Of a DNA stretch of 64,000 nucleotides, positions 42,699-50,303 are shown in pieces. The position numbers were made by a program, and so were the translations under genes. The stretch's first letter is position 1, and the number at the start of each line of letters is the position of its first letter. The notes below the pieces were generated by a model that worked only from the letters and a program-made list of their open reading frames with translations, was not told the origin of the DNA and made no database searches. The stretch comes from CBDCVY01 sp965223245 (lineage in GTDB: Bacteria > Nitrospinota > Nitrospinia > Nitrospinales > Nitrospinaceae), in NCBI GenBank assembly GCA_965223245.1, contig CBDCVY010000013.1:3938952-4002951 (forward strand), written 5' to 3'.

Positions 42699-43700
42699 AT
42701 GCGAATAGTGTTTAGCCTTTTTTTAGTCTTGGTTTTAATTTCCTGCAGTCATACAAAACCTCAGGAACAAGACTCCTCATATGAACCAATACCTAAAATG
42801 GCCTATCCAAAGAATAACCCATGGTCAAAAGATAAAGAAGAGCTTGGAAAATTACTTTACTTTGATAAAAGACTTTCTGGCGACAATTCTATTAGCTGTG
42901 CAACCTGCCACGATCCTAAAAAAGGTTGGTCGGATGGATTGCCTAGAACCATAGGTTTTGGAGGTAAAGAATTGGGTCGGCATTCTCCTACTATTATTAA
43001 CAGTGGTTACTTTGAGGCGCAATTTTGGGATGGGAGGGCCAGTACTTTAGAGGAACAAGCTATGGGTCCCATTGCAGCTCCCGGAGAAATGAATCAAAAT
43101 TTTGATGAACTAATAAAAGAGCTAAACGATATTCCTGAATATAAGAAAAGATTTAATCAAGTGTTTGGTCCTTCCGGAATTTCTAAGGAAAACATTGCCA
43201 AAGCAATTGCAACATTTGAACGTTCCATCGTATCTAAAAATTCGGCCTATGATAAATATGCAAAAGGTGACCGGTCTGCTATGTCAGAGGCATCTGTGCG
43301 GGGGATGAAATTATTTTTTGGTAAAGCAAAATGTGCCATTTGTCATAATGGGCCCGTATTTACTGACAGCCAATTTCATAATATAGGAGTTAAGCAGCAT
43401 GGCCCGCTCAAAACAGATTTGGGGCGCTTTAATGTAACAAAGGATAGTTTTGATAAAGGTGCGTTCAAAACTCCAGGTTTACGAGATATTTCCAAAAACC
43501 CACCTTATATGCATGATGGCAGTGAGGCCACCCTTAAGGAAGTTGTGGATTTTTACAACCGGGGCGGTGATGTAAAGGAGAACTTAAGCCCATTTATCAC
43601 TCCATTAAATTTGAATAAGCAAGAGGTTTTGGATGTCGTTGCATTTCTTAAGGCCCTAGATGGTGAACCTATAAAAATTAACGCTCCTAAATTACCATAA
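42699..43700 (+). CDS. di-heme cytochrome c peroxidase (CcpA/MauG family), lipoprotein
   Basis: 333 aa. A lipobox (VLVLISCSH) suggests a lipid-anchored periplasmic protein. Heme 1 is CATCHD and heme 2 CAICHN, with FDKRLSGDNSISCATCHDPKKGWSDG and FWDGRASTLEEQAMGPI as in CcpA, then FKTPGLRDISKNPPYMHDGS. The enzyme reduces hydrogen peroxide with electrons from small cytochromes, which are encoded on both sides. MauG-type oxidation of a protein is the main alternative. TAGGAG is well placed before ATG 42699. Confidence 0.92.
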   Translation: MRIVFSLFLVLVLISCSHTKPQEQDSSYEPIPKMAYPKNNPWSKDKEELGKLLYFDKRLSGDNSISCATCHDPKKGWSDGLPRTIGFGGKELGRHSPTIINSGYFEAQFWDGRASTLEEQAMGPIAAPGEMNQNFDELIKELNDIPEYKKRFNQVFGPSGISKENIAKAIATFERSIVSKNSAYDKYAKGDRSAMSEASVRGMKLFFGKAKCAICHNGPVFTDSQFHNIGVKQHGPLKTDLGRFNVTKDSFDKGAFKTPGLRDISKNPPYMHDGSEATLKEVVDFYNRGGDVKENLSPFITPLNLNKQEVLDVVAFLKALDGEPIKINAPKLP

Positions 43701-43738
43701 AGCTTTTTGACTTGGGATGAGCCCTAAGGAGATTTAAA

Positions 43739-44215
43739 GTGTTAAGAAAAGTGAATATTATCTGGCTTGGATTAATTCTATTATTTTTAACCTTTTGTTC
43801 CTCTGTTTATGCACAGAATATTTTAAATAGTGACGAACCTGATGGGATTTGCCCTCAACCTAGAAAAACTCCCAAAGCACCTGAAAAATATTTAAATATG
43901 CAAAACCCTCTGGAGCCTACTCCTCAAAATATTTTAGCCGGTAAAACCTTATTTCAAATTGATGCAAAGCCCAGCCAATGCAGAATTTGCCATGGAATTT
44001 CGGGGAATGGTCTGGGGATAATGTTTCACCAAGTGCAACCGAAACCCCGGAATTTTACCTGTGTTTATACAATGGATGAATTGCCTGATGGACAATTGTT
44101 TTGGGTGATTAAGAATGGTTCTCCCGGGACAGCAATGCCTGCGTTTGATTATTTAGATGATAATCAGATTTGGCAATTAATCCTTTATTTAAGAAGCTTT
44201 GCAAAGAAAAACTAA
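43739..44215 (+). CDS. exported monoheme cytochrome c, CPQ-motif paralog
   Basis: 158 aa. GTG start with AAGGAG seven bases ahead. Signal peptide about 1-26 (IIWLGLILLFLTFCSSVYAQ). The mature protein has DGICPQPRKTPKAP, the heme site CRICHG, PRNFTC, and NGSPGTAMP (Met ligand), ending WQLILYLRSF. The two Cys outside the heme motif (CPQ and NFTC) are invariant in the paralogs at 44221 and 46266 and are probably a disulfide. An electron carrier for the neighbouring peroxidase is a reasonable inference. Confidence 0.86.
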   Translation: MLRKVNIIWLGLILLFLTFCSSVYAQNILNSDEPDGICPQPRKTPKAPEKYLNMQNPLEPTPQNILAGKTLFQIDAKPSQCRICHGISGNGLGIMFHQVQPKPRNFTCVYTMDELPDGQLFWVIKNGSPGTAMPAFDYLDDNQIWQLILYLRSFAKKN

Positions 44216-44220
44216 ATATT

Positions 44221-44805
44221 ATGAATAAATTTTTTGATTTAGGATCTATTTGTTCATTGGAAAAATTAACAGTTTTATTTTTTTGGATTTCTATTTTTTG
44301 TCCTGGAGAATTATGGGCTGTAGGTAAAACTGAATATTCAGATATTCAATTGATCATGCATCATGGACGGCCCCATGGGGGGCACCATGGCAGGCATTCT
44401 ATGCATCATGGGATGGGAAGGAGAAGTCAGGGGATCTGCCCTCAAACTAGAACCACTGCGCAGGCTCCAAACGAAATAGAATCTTTGAAAAACCCCTTAG
44501 AATCAACTCGGGAAAATCTGGACCGCGGAGAGTCTCTTTATCAACGAACTGCCGAACCAACCGCTTGCAAAGTATGTCATGGCCCTACAGGAAACGGGTT
44601 CGGTATGATGGCTCAAGGTTTGTCACCTATGCCCAGAAATTTTTCTTGTAACGAGACAATGAGCAAAATTACAGATGGTCAAATGTTTTGGATCATAAAA
44701 AATGGTTCTCCGGGAACAGGGATGCCCGCTTTTAAACTTTTTCTCTCTGATGAAGAGATTTGGCAATTAATACTTTATATACGACGATTTTCTGAAAGTA
44801 ATTGA
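44221..44805 (+). CDS. exported monoheme cytochrome c with His/Gly-rich N-terminus, CPQ-motif paralog
   Basis: 194 aa from ATG 44221, five bases after the previous stop; 17 upstream codons in the same frame are inside the previous gene and discounted. After a signal segment (LTVLFFWISIFCPGELWAVG) comes a stretch with nine His (IMHHGRPHGGHHGRHSMHHG), likely a metal-binding arm. Then GICPQTRTTAQAP, heme CKVCHG, PRNFSC and NGSPGTGMP, ending WQLILYIRRF, as in its paralogs. The His arm is absent from the other two. Copper or iron binding is a testable idea. Confidence 0.86.
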   Translation: MNKFFDLGSICSLEKLTVLFFWISIFCPGELWAVGKTEYSDIQLIMHHGRPHGGHHGRHSMHHGMGRRSQGICPQTRTTAQAPNEIESLKNPLESTRENLDRGESLYQRTAEPTACKVCHGPTGNGFGMMAQGLSPMPRNFSCNETMSKITDGQMFWIIKNGSPGTGMPAFKLFLSDEEIWQLILYIRRFSESN

Positions 44806-45075
44806 AGCTTTGTTAGATGCTTACTTGGCGTTCTATTTAGAGGATGGGAGGCGGAGGGGAGTTTATTCTGAGAAGGCTCAAAAACATTTTTTAAAGGAGG
44901 AAATCAGATTTTTTCATTTGAATGTTACTTTTTTATTGAGCCATCTCGCCCTTAAATATTTGCTGGTCCATGTTATTGCTTGTTTAGAAAATGGTTTTCT
45001 TGGAAAGCAAACAATTGGGATCCGTCATTTAATACTGACCTGAAATTAAATTTAAATTTATTTAGGAGGATCCTT

Positions 45076-46092
45076 ATGAAATCAAATCTTCAGTCCTGTC
45101 ATTTAAAAATTTCCATCATAATTTTTTTGTATTTAGTTCTTTTCGGTGGTGTGTCGATTTCTTGGGCAAATAGCAATCAAGAGACGGAGAATTTAATAAA
45201 TAATATCTGTTCCTCCTGCCACCGGTTTTCAGGAACTCCGGATTCCAAATTTAAATTGAAAGCCCCTGATTTAATGTGGGGAGGGAACAAGTATCAAAGC
45301 GATTGGCTCCGCCGTTGGCTCCAAGGAAAAGAAGAAAATTTATATCCCAATAGTTACAGATGGGATCAGGGTACTGGTGCTATGAAGCACATGGCCTTAT
45401 CTGAAACACAGGCAAATGCAGTTGCAGAATATTTTGAAAAAAATTTGTTGGATCCAAGAGTCAAGAAAAATGTGATTGATCTTTCCAATTTCAGTGAAAT
45501 GGAAAACCAATTAGGTGCAGATATCTATAAAAAGTTTTCCTGTTTGGGGTGTCACCAAATAAAAGAAGAAGGAAAAAAAATTGGCGGAGCAATAAGTGCT
45601 AATCTTTATGATTCAGGAAATCGGTACAATGTAGATTGGCTTTATCGTTTTGCTTTAAATCCCCAAGATTTTACTCCTCATAGTGGAGAGTACTTGGCTG
45701 ATTTAAGTGTCCTTGGAGTTCGCTATATTGTGGGTTATTTGATGACTCTGGGAAAATCAGATTATAAATTTTTTGAACCCTGGAATACAGAATACTTTAA
45801 AAAGGCGGACGCCAAGCGAGGTGCTCAAGTTTATAAAAACTACTGCACACAATGTCATGGTGTCAATGGAAAGGGAGATGGACCGGGTGCAGCTGGTTTA
45901 GATCCTAAGCCTGCTGTCCATGCAGAATTGCCTTTAAGTGATTACCCGGAAGACTATCTTTTTAACGTAATTTATTATGGCGGTAAAAGTGTTGGTAAAT
46001 CTCCTAATATGCCGGATTGGGGGTTAACTTTGCCTCCTCAGGATTTAGCAGATGTGATTGCTTATCTACGCGCAACTTTTAAAGGTGAATAA
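45076..46092 (+). CDS. exported triheme cytochrome c
   Basis: 338 aa from ATG 45076, which has TAGGAGG eight bases ahead; 32 upstream codons in frame lack any family likeness. Signal peptide about 11-30 (IIIFLYLVLFGGVSISWA). Three heme sites: CSSCHR, CLGCHQ and CTQCHG, each in a separate class I-type module. The first two modules (SDWLRRWLQGKEENLYPNSYRW and VDWLYRFALNPQDFTPHSGEY) resemble each other, so they look like a duplication; the third is the plain QCHGVNGKGDG type. A multi-heme relay or quinol-oxidase subunit is possible. A hairpin terminator follows at 46107. Confidence 0.88.
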   Translation: MKSNLQSCHLKISIIIFLYLVLFGGVSISWANSNQETENLINNICSSCHRFSGTPDSKFKLKAPDLMWGGNKYQSDWLRRWLQGKEENLYPNSYRWDQGTGAMKHMALSETQANAVAEYFEKNLLDPRVKKNVIDLSNFSEMENQLGADIYKKFSCLGCHQIKEEGKKIGGAISANLYDSGNRYNVDWLYRFALNPQDFTPHSGEYLADLSVLGVRYIVGYLMTLGKSDYKFFEPWNTEYFKKADAKRGAQVYKNYCTQCHGVNGKGDGPGAAGLDPKPAVHAELPLSDYPEDYLFNVIYYGGKSVGKSPNMPDWGLTLPPQDLADVIAYLRATFKGE

Positions 46093-46106
46093 ATTAAAAT
46101 GAATTG

Positions 46107-46141
46107 AAGGCGGCTGAAGCATTTTGCTTTAGCTGCCTTTT
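46107..46141 (+). terminator. terminator-like hairpin after the triheme cytochrome gene
   Basis: A 14-bp stem (46107-46120 with 46126-46139, two G-U pairs) with a 5-base loop is followed by only a few T. It should limit read-through into the last cytochrome gene, which is separated from the rest by 170 bases. Confidence 0.6.
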
Positions 46142-46265
46142 AAGAAACTCTTATGGAAATAATTCTACTATTGTTTTCATTGAATTGAATAAGGTTGGCT
46201 CTCCATGTCATTTCAGTGGGTTGATGGTAGAATAAAAACGAAAAATTGACCAATATTAATTATCA

Positions 46266-46766
46266 ATGAGTTTATATATGAAAAAAGTTTTCTCTCTATA
46301 CTTTTTGTTTGTTTTGAGTTTGCTTGGCTGTATGAATTCAGGTTCAAATGCTGAAACCCAAATAGAAAAGCAAGGTGTTAAAAAAGTTTCTTTAGGAAAT
46401 TGTCCTCAGGTTAGAAAAACATCTGAAGCACCCAAGGCGATGTTAAAGGCTATTAATCCTTTAAATGCTAATCCTGAAAATTTTCAAAAAGGGAAAAAAT
46501 TGTATCAAAAAACAGCTACCCCTTTAGTATGTAAAACATGCCATGGAGAAAACGGAAGTGGATTGGGTGATCCCGACTTTGAAAGCACTCCTGCTGCACG
46601 CAATTTTACTTGTAATGAAACTATGCAAAATATATCCGATGGGCAATTATTTTGGATCATAAAAAATGGTTCTCCAAATACATCCATGCCCTCACATGCT
46701 GATTTGTCTGATGAAGATATTTGGAGTTTAGTGCTTTATCTTCGAAGCTTTTCTAATTCTAAATAA
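46266..46766 (+). CDS. lipoprotein monoheme cytochrome c, CPQ-motif paralog
   Basis: 166 aa from ATG 46266; ATG 46278 (codon 5) is an alternative that gives a neater lipoprotein signal. The lipobox is SLLGCMNS, so it should be membrane-anchored, unlike the two secreted paralogs. The mature part has GNCPQVRKTSEAP, heme CKTCHGENGSGLGDP, ARNFTC and NGSPNTSMP, ending WSLVLYLRSF. The extra Cys pair is conserved. It lies after a hairpin terminator and may have its own promoter. Confidence 0.86.
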   Translation: MSLYMKKVFSLYFLFVLSLLGCMNSGSNAETQIEKQGVKKVSLGNCPQVRKTSEAPKAMLKAINPLNANPENFQKGKKLYQKTATPLVCKTCHGENGSGLGDPDFESTPAARNFTCNETMQNISDGQLFWIIKNGSPNTSMPSHADLSDEDIWSLVLYLRSFSNSK

Positions 46767-46785
46767 AAAAGTTAATTATTTTTCT

Positions 46786-47430
46786 TTAATAAGCTGAGCG
46801 GCGTTTTTCAAATTTGTATGAAAGAATACTTTTTCGTGCATTTTCCGTAAGTGTTCTTAAGCTTTCTTTGTTGGATTGTTTTAGATATTGGAATTGGTCC
46901 GCAGAGGAATATGGAACATTCTTTTTGCTGCTGGACAAAGGGATGACTTTTTTCTGCTTTACTAAATAAATGAGTCCTTGAGTTTGAAAAGTAAGAGAGG
47001 ATGAGGTTAATTTATTTATAGTTCTACGAAAGACCAATAAAATATCTACTTTATACTTTTCTCCTGCCGAGTTTAGCATTTCGCGGGTTAGGTTTCCAAA
47101 AAGGTCTTCTTGAAAAGTTACAGGAGCAATACGCGTAGGGTCTACTTTTCTTAAGGTTTGTTTAAGGGCTTTAGGATCGCTTAAGATTCTATCCAACTCA
47201 TTTTCTTTAAGATGTGAAAATTTTATTGAATTATTTGTGTAATATTTCCCTGCACCGGGTCGAGATTGAACGACTGCCATGGACTGGGGGAAACGAATCA
47301 TCTTAATTGCCGAATCTGGATCCCTTTTACTGAATAAATCTTCGGTAGTTTGACTGATTTTTGGGGGAATACTCAGTAGGAGAAATAAAATACTTATAAC
47401 CCAAATAGATTTCAATGTTGGCTTCTCCAT
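46786..47430 (-). CDS. hypothetical exported protein
   Basis: 214 aa from ATG 47430; the open frame runs 27 codons further but overlaps the methyltransferase gene and does not give a signal peptide. The N-terminus has a hydrophobic stretch (WVISILFLLLSIPPKIS). The rest is polar, with KYKVDILLVFRRTINKLTSS in the middle, a strand-like segment seen in several periplasmic assembly-type proteins, and a basic C-terminus. No family is recognised. It follows the methyltransferase after 58 bases and converges on the cytochrome island. Confidence 0.6.
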   Translation of the reverse strand: MEKPTLKSIWVISILFLLLSIPPKISQTTEDLFSKRDPDSAIKMIRFPQSMAVVQSRPGAGKYYTNNSIKFSHLKENELDRILSDPKALKQTLRKVDPTRIAPVTFQEDLFGNLTREMLNSAGEKYKVDILLVFRRTINKLTSSSLTFQTQGLIYLVKQKKVIPLSSSKKNVPYSSADQFQYLKQSNKESLRTLTENARKSILSYKFEKRRSAY

Positions 47431-47488
47431 TAAGTTTAGTTCATTGGTTAAATTGTGGAATTTAGAGGATAAGTAAAAACAAAATTTT

Positions 47489-48136
47489 TCAGGCTTTTTG
47501 GAGAATAACAAAATCTTGCCCGTTATTGTATATGATTTCCATATTCAGATGGTTTGCGATCCATTGAAAAGTTTGTGTGCTATAGAAACAAATGTGAGTA
47601 GGGTCCCTTTTGTAATACCAATTATTAAATTGTTCGATATTAGGTTCTTCGTTTTTTTGAGGATAAAATTTGGTCATGATAGCGCAAAAACTCTTTGGTC
47701 TAAGGAGGCTGCAGATTAGATTTAATTCTTTTTCTGGGTTTTGAAAATGTTCAAAAGTTTCAGTGGAAATTACAATATCGAAAAAAATTCTTTTAGGTAT
47801 TTCCGGGAAAAAATGGATATCGTAAACTTCGGAATCATAACCTTCCCTAATTAGCAATTCTTGAAGTACGGGTTCATAGCCACATCCAAAATCTAAAATC
47901 TTTTGAGCCTTTGGGCAATACAACTTTAATAATTGAATTTTATTTTGGAACATTTGAACATAACCAAGATTAGTTATGCTATTTTCATGCTCTAAGTATC
48001 TTTGGATCTCCTCCTCCTTAGATAGGAAAAAAGGAGGAGGAACGAATATCAGGTGACAAATGTGGCAATGAAAGAATTCTCGAAATTTGTCATGGGTAAA
48101 AAGGTTTGCGATTGAATAACATAAGGGGCATTTCAT
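47489..48136 (-). CDS. methyltransferase with N-terminal zinc-ribbon
   Basis: 215 aa. MKCPLCYSIANLF and FHCHICHLIFVPP give two C-x-x-C pairs, a zinc ribbon. A class I SAM methyltransferase follows: KILDFGCGYEPVLQELL (SAM loop), VYDIHFFPE, IVISTETFEHFQNPEKELNLI and a C-terminal MEIIYNNGQDFVILQK. The layout is that of the Methyltransf_23 proteins that come with sugar or lipid-modification loci. Substrate unknown. Divergent from efp, with a 143-base gap. Confidence 0.72.
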   Translation of the reverse strand: MKCPLCYSIANLFTHDKFREFFHCHICHLIFVPPPFFLSKEEEIQRYLEHENSITNLGYVQMFQNKIQLLKLYCPKAQKILDFGCGYEPVLQELLIREGYDSEVYDIHFFPEIPKRIFFDIVISTETFEHFQNPEKELNLICSLLRPKSFCAIMTKFYPQKNEEPNIEQFNNWYYKRDPTHICFYSTQTFQWIANHLNMEIIYNNGQDFVILQKA

Positions 48137-48279
48137 AAGTTGTTATTGTGCCACATTTCAAAATGGTTGCGTTGATGATAAAGAATTTGTTTTAATATGG
48201 ACCTCGTCAAGGTGAGAATCTGAAAGAAAATATTTAAATTGTCCCCTCAATTACTTTTAGGGGAACATCAGGAGAATTT

Positions 48280-48852
48280 ATGGGGACCTACATAAGCGGA
48301 AACTCCATCCGACCGGGATATGTGATTATTTATAAAGATGATTTATACAGGGTGATGTCCGCGGAACATCGAACGCCTGGTAATAAACGCGCTTTTATGC
48401 AGGCGAAATTAAGAAACCTAAAGAATGGAAATCAAACTGAAGTAAAATTCCGAGCAGATGAGGAAATACAAAGAGCCGTATTAGAGCAGGCTGAAATGGA
48501 GTATTTATACTCAGATACTTCAGGCTATTGTTTTATGAATTGCGAAACATATGAACAAATTTTTGTAGATGAAGATATCATTTCTGATTCCAAGTCTTAT
48601 TTACTCCCTAATACAAAGGCACAGATCGAGTTTCATGAAGGGAAGCCCATTGGAATCGATCTTCCTGAAACGGTGGATCTGAAAATTATTGATACTGAGC
48701 CGCCCTTAAAGGGTGCCACAGCATCTGGCTCAGGAAAGCCCGCAACTTTGGAAACGGGTTTAGTGGTTACAGTCCCTCAATTTATTGAAATTGATGAGGT
48801 TGTTCGCGTTTCAACTTCCTCGGGTCAATATTTAGAGCGTGTAAAAAAATAA
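48280..48852 (+). CDS. efp: elongation factor P
   Basis: 190 aa, three-domain OB-fold protein that helps the ribosome through proline stretches. Domain I has ISGNSIRPGYVIIYKDDLYRVMSAEH; domains II-III have EQAEMEYLYSDTSGYCFMNCETYEQI and the C-terminal motif TVPQFIEIDEVVRVSTSSGQYLERVKK. The modification loop reads RTPGNKRAF (residues 31-39). In E. coli the modified Lys34 lies in KPGKGQAF; alignment puts Asn35 here, with Lys36 next. So the usual lysine is displaced by one. AGGAG is correctly placed before the ATG. No epmA, epmB or earP gene is adjacent. Confidence 0.95.
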   Translation: MGTYISGNSIRPGYVIIYKDDLYRVMSAEHRTPGNKRAFMQAKLRNLKNGNQTEVKFRADEEIQRAVLEQAEMEYLYSDTSGYCFMNCETYEQIFVDEDIISDSKSYLLPNTKAQIEFHEGKPIGIDLPETVDLKIIDTEPPLKGATASGSGKPATLETGLVVTVPQFIEIDEVVRVSTSSGQYLERVKK

Positions 48853-49039
48853 ATATCCGTATGGATAGTTTAAAGTGTATGAAATACTGCAAAAGTGTGC
48901 TTTTTGAGATAAAAAACTATTAAAAAGTTAAGAATTTTGTTTCCTATTTATAGGCATATAAAAAAAATTGGTGAATTTTATTAATTAATTAATAAAGTGT
49001 TATGACCTCGTACACAAAGTGAAAATCTGATCGATTAAA

Positions 49040-49068
49040 TTGACAAAAAATAATATTTAAAATAAACT
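49040..49068 (+). promoter_or_regulatory. sigma70-type promoter for tolQ
   Basis: TTGACA (49040-49045) and TAAACT (49063-49068) with a 17-base spacer lie 80 bases ahead of tolQ, in the 296-base AT-rich gap that follows efp. The -10 box is weak. Confidence 0.45.
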
Positions 49069-49148
49069 TACTTAAGTTAAACTGATTGAGCTATTTAAAT
49101 TAAATTTAAAGAAATTTATCCTTCCTTTTTATTCTTTAGGAATTCTCC

Positions 49149-49892
49149 ATGCAAGAAGTCTCTGAGACCATTGATCCGTTAAGTGCTTTGGAATTGATTG
49201 CTAGGTCAACTCCCACTGCCAAGGGCGTTTTATTACTTCTTTTGGTGTTTTCAATTGTTTCGTGGGCCATTATTTTTACAAAGTTTTTTATTTTTAGAAA
49301 AGCCCGAGAACAAGATAAAATGTTTATAGACTTTTTTTCCAAAAGTGAAAGTTTGAATAACATTTGCAATTTTTCAAAAGGGTTAAAATACAGCCCTGTC
49401 GCCCGTGTATTTTTAACAGGCTATAATGAATTGTATGTTTATAGAGAAGTTCAAAAATCCCCAAATGGAAACCCGGGGGACAAGACGGGCTTAACCACTA
49501 AAGATCTAAAAGGGATTAATTTAGCATTGAATAAATCCATTAACCGTGAAATTGAAAGGTTGTCCGGCAAATTAGATTTTTTAGCTACAACGGGCAGTAC
49601 CGCACCTTTTATTGGATTATTTGGGACGGTGTGGGGGATAATGCACTCTTTTCGATTAATTGGCTTAAAGGGGTCAGCGAGTATTGGTGGCGTGGCTCCT
49701 GGGATAGCAGAAGCATTGATTGCAACAGCGGCAGGCTTGGTGGCAGCGATTCCTGCAGTAGTATTTTTCAATTACCTAAATGCCAAAATTCGCGGATTTT
49801 CACACCGTATGGAAGACTTTTCAGAAGACTTTTTGTTTATGGTAGAAAAAAACTTTATGAAAGAATCTTCCGACCCTGTTCGCATTGACTAA
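49149..49892 (+). CDS. tolQ: TolQ/ExbB-type proton channel protein
   Basis: 247 aa inner-membrane subunit of the Tol-Pal motor. Three helices: about 24-45 (GVLLLLLVFSIVSWAIIFTKF), then the pair around FLATTGSTAPFIGLFGTVWGIMHSF and IAEALIATAAGLVAAIPAVVFFNYL. The last two hold the pore motif G-T-V-W-G-I-M and the conserved A-E-A-L. It uses the proton gradient with TolR to energise TolA and keep the outer membrane attached during division. Assigned to Tol rather than Exb because tolR, tolA, tolB and pal follow. It starts the operon. Confidence 0.92.
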   Translation: MQEVSETIDPLSALELIARSTPTAKGVLLLLLVFSIVSWAIIFTKFFIFRKAREQDKMFIDFFSKSESLNNICNFSKGLKYSPVARVFLTGYNELYVYREVQKSPNGNPGDKTGLTTKDLKGINLALNKSINREIERLSGKLDFLATTGSTAPFIGLFGTVWGIMHSFRLIGLKGSASIGGVAPGIAEALIATAAGLVAAIPAVVFFNYLNAKIRGFSHRMEDFSEDFLFMVEKNFMKESSDPVRID

Positions 49893-49898
49893 AAAGAA

Positions 49899-50303
49899 AT
49901 GATTGTAAAGCGTAACACTAATTTAATGGCAGACATTAATGTCACTCCCTTTGTGGATGTAATGCTAGTATTGCTCGTCATTTTTATGATTACCGCCCCC
50001 TTGATGCAGCATGGCATGGATGTTGAACTTCCTCAGGAAAGTTCATCGGTTGTAGAGGTTAAAGAAATTCCGTCTGTCACCCTTCAAAATAATCGAAAAA
50101 TCTATTGGAATGATGAAAATGTCCCTAATCTAATGATCCTAACTGAAAGGATAAATCAATATATTAAAAATAATGATAAAAATGCTGCTGTCTATTTTCG
50201 AGCGGATAAAACTTTAGATTATGGCTATGTAATGAAGGTAATGACTACCATTCGACGTGCTGGCGTGCATAACATTGGTATGATGACTGATCCACAGCAA
50301 TGA
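49899..50303 (+). CDS. tolR: TolR/ExbD-type biopolymer transport protein
   Basis: 134 aa. A single N-terminal helix, MADINVTPFVDVMLVLLVIF, contains the essential Asp of the proton path (PFVDV). The periplasmic domain has PSVTLQNNRKIYWN, VYFRADKTLDYGYVMKVM and ends NIGMMTDPQQ. It begins six bases after tolQ and overlaps tolA by 4 bases (ATGA), so the motor subunits are translated together. Confidence 0.92.
   Translation: MIVKRNTNLMADINVTPFVDVMLVLLVIFMITAPLMQHGMDVELPQESSSVVEVKEIPSVTLQNNRKIYWNDENVPNLMILTERINQYIKNNDKNAAVYFRADKTLDYGYVMKVMTTIRRAGVHNIGMMTDPQQ

Noticed and set aside
44810..45043. 77-aa open frame between cytochrome genes
   Set aside because: TTG start without ribosome site, no family likeness, and composition unlike its neighbours; it lies in the gap before the triheme gene.
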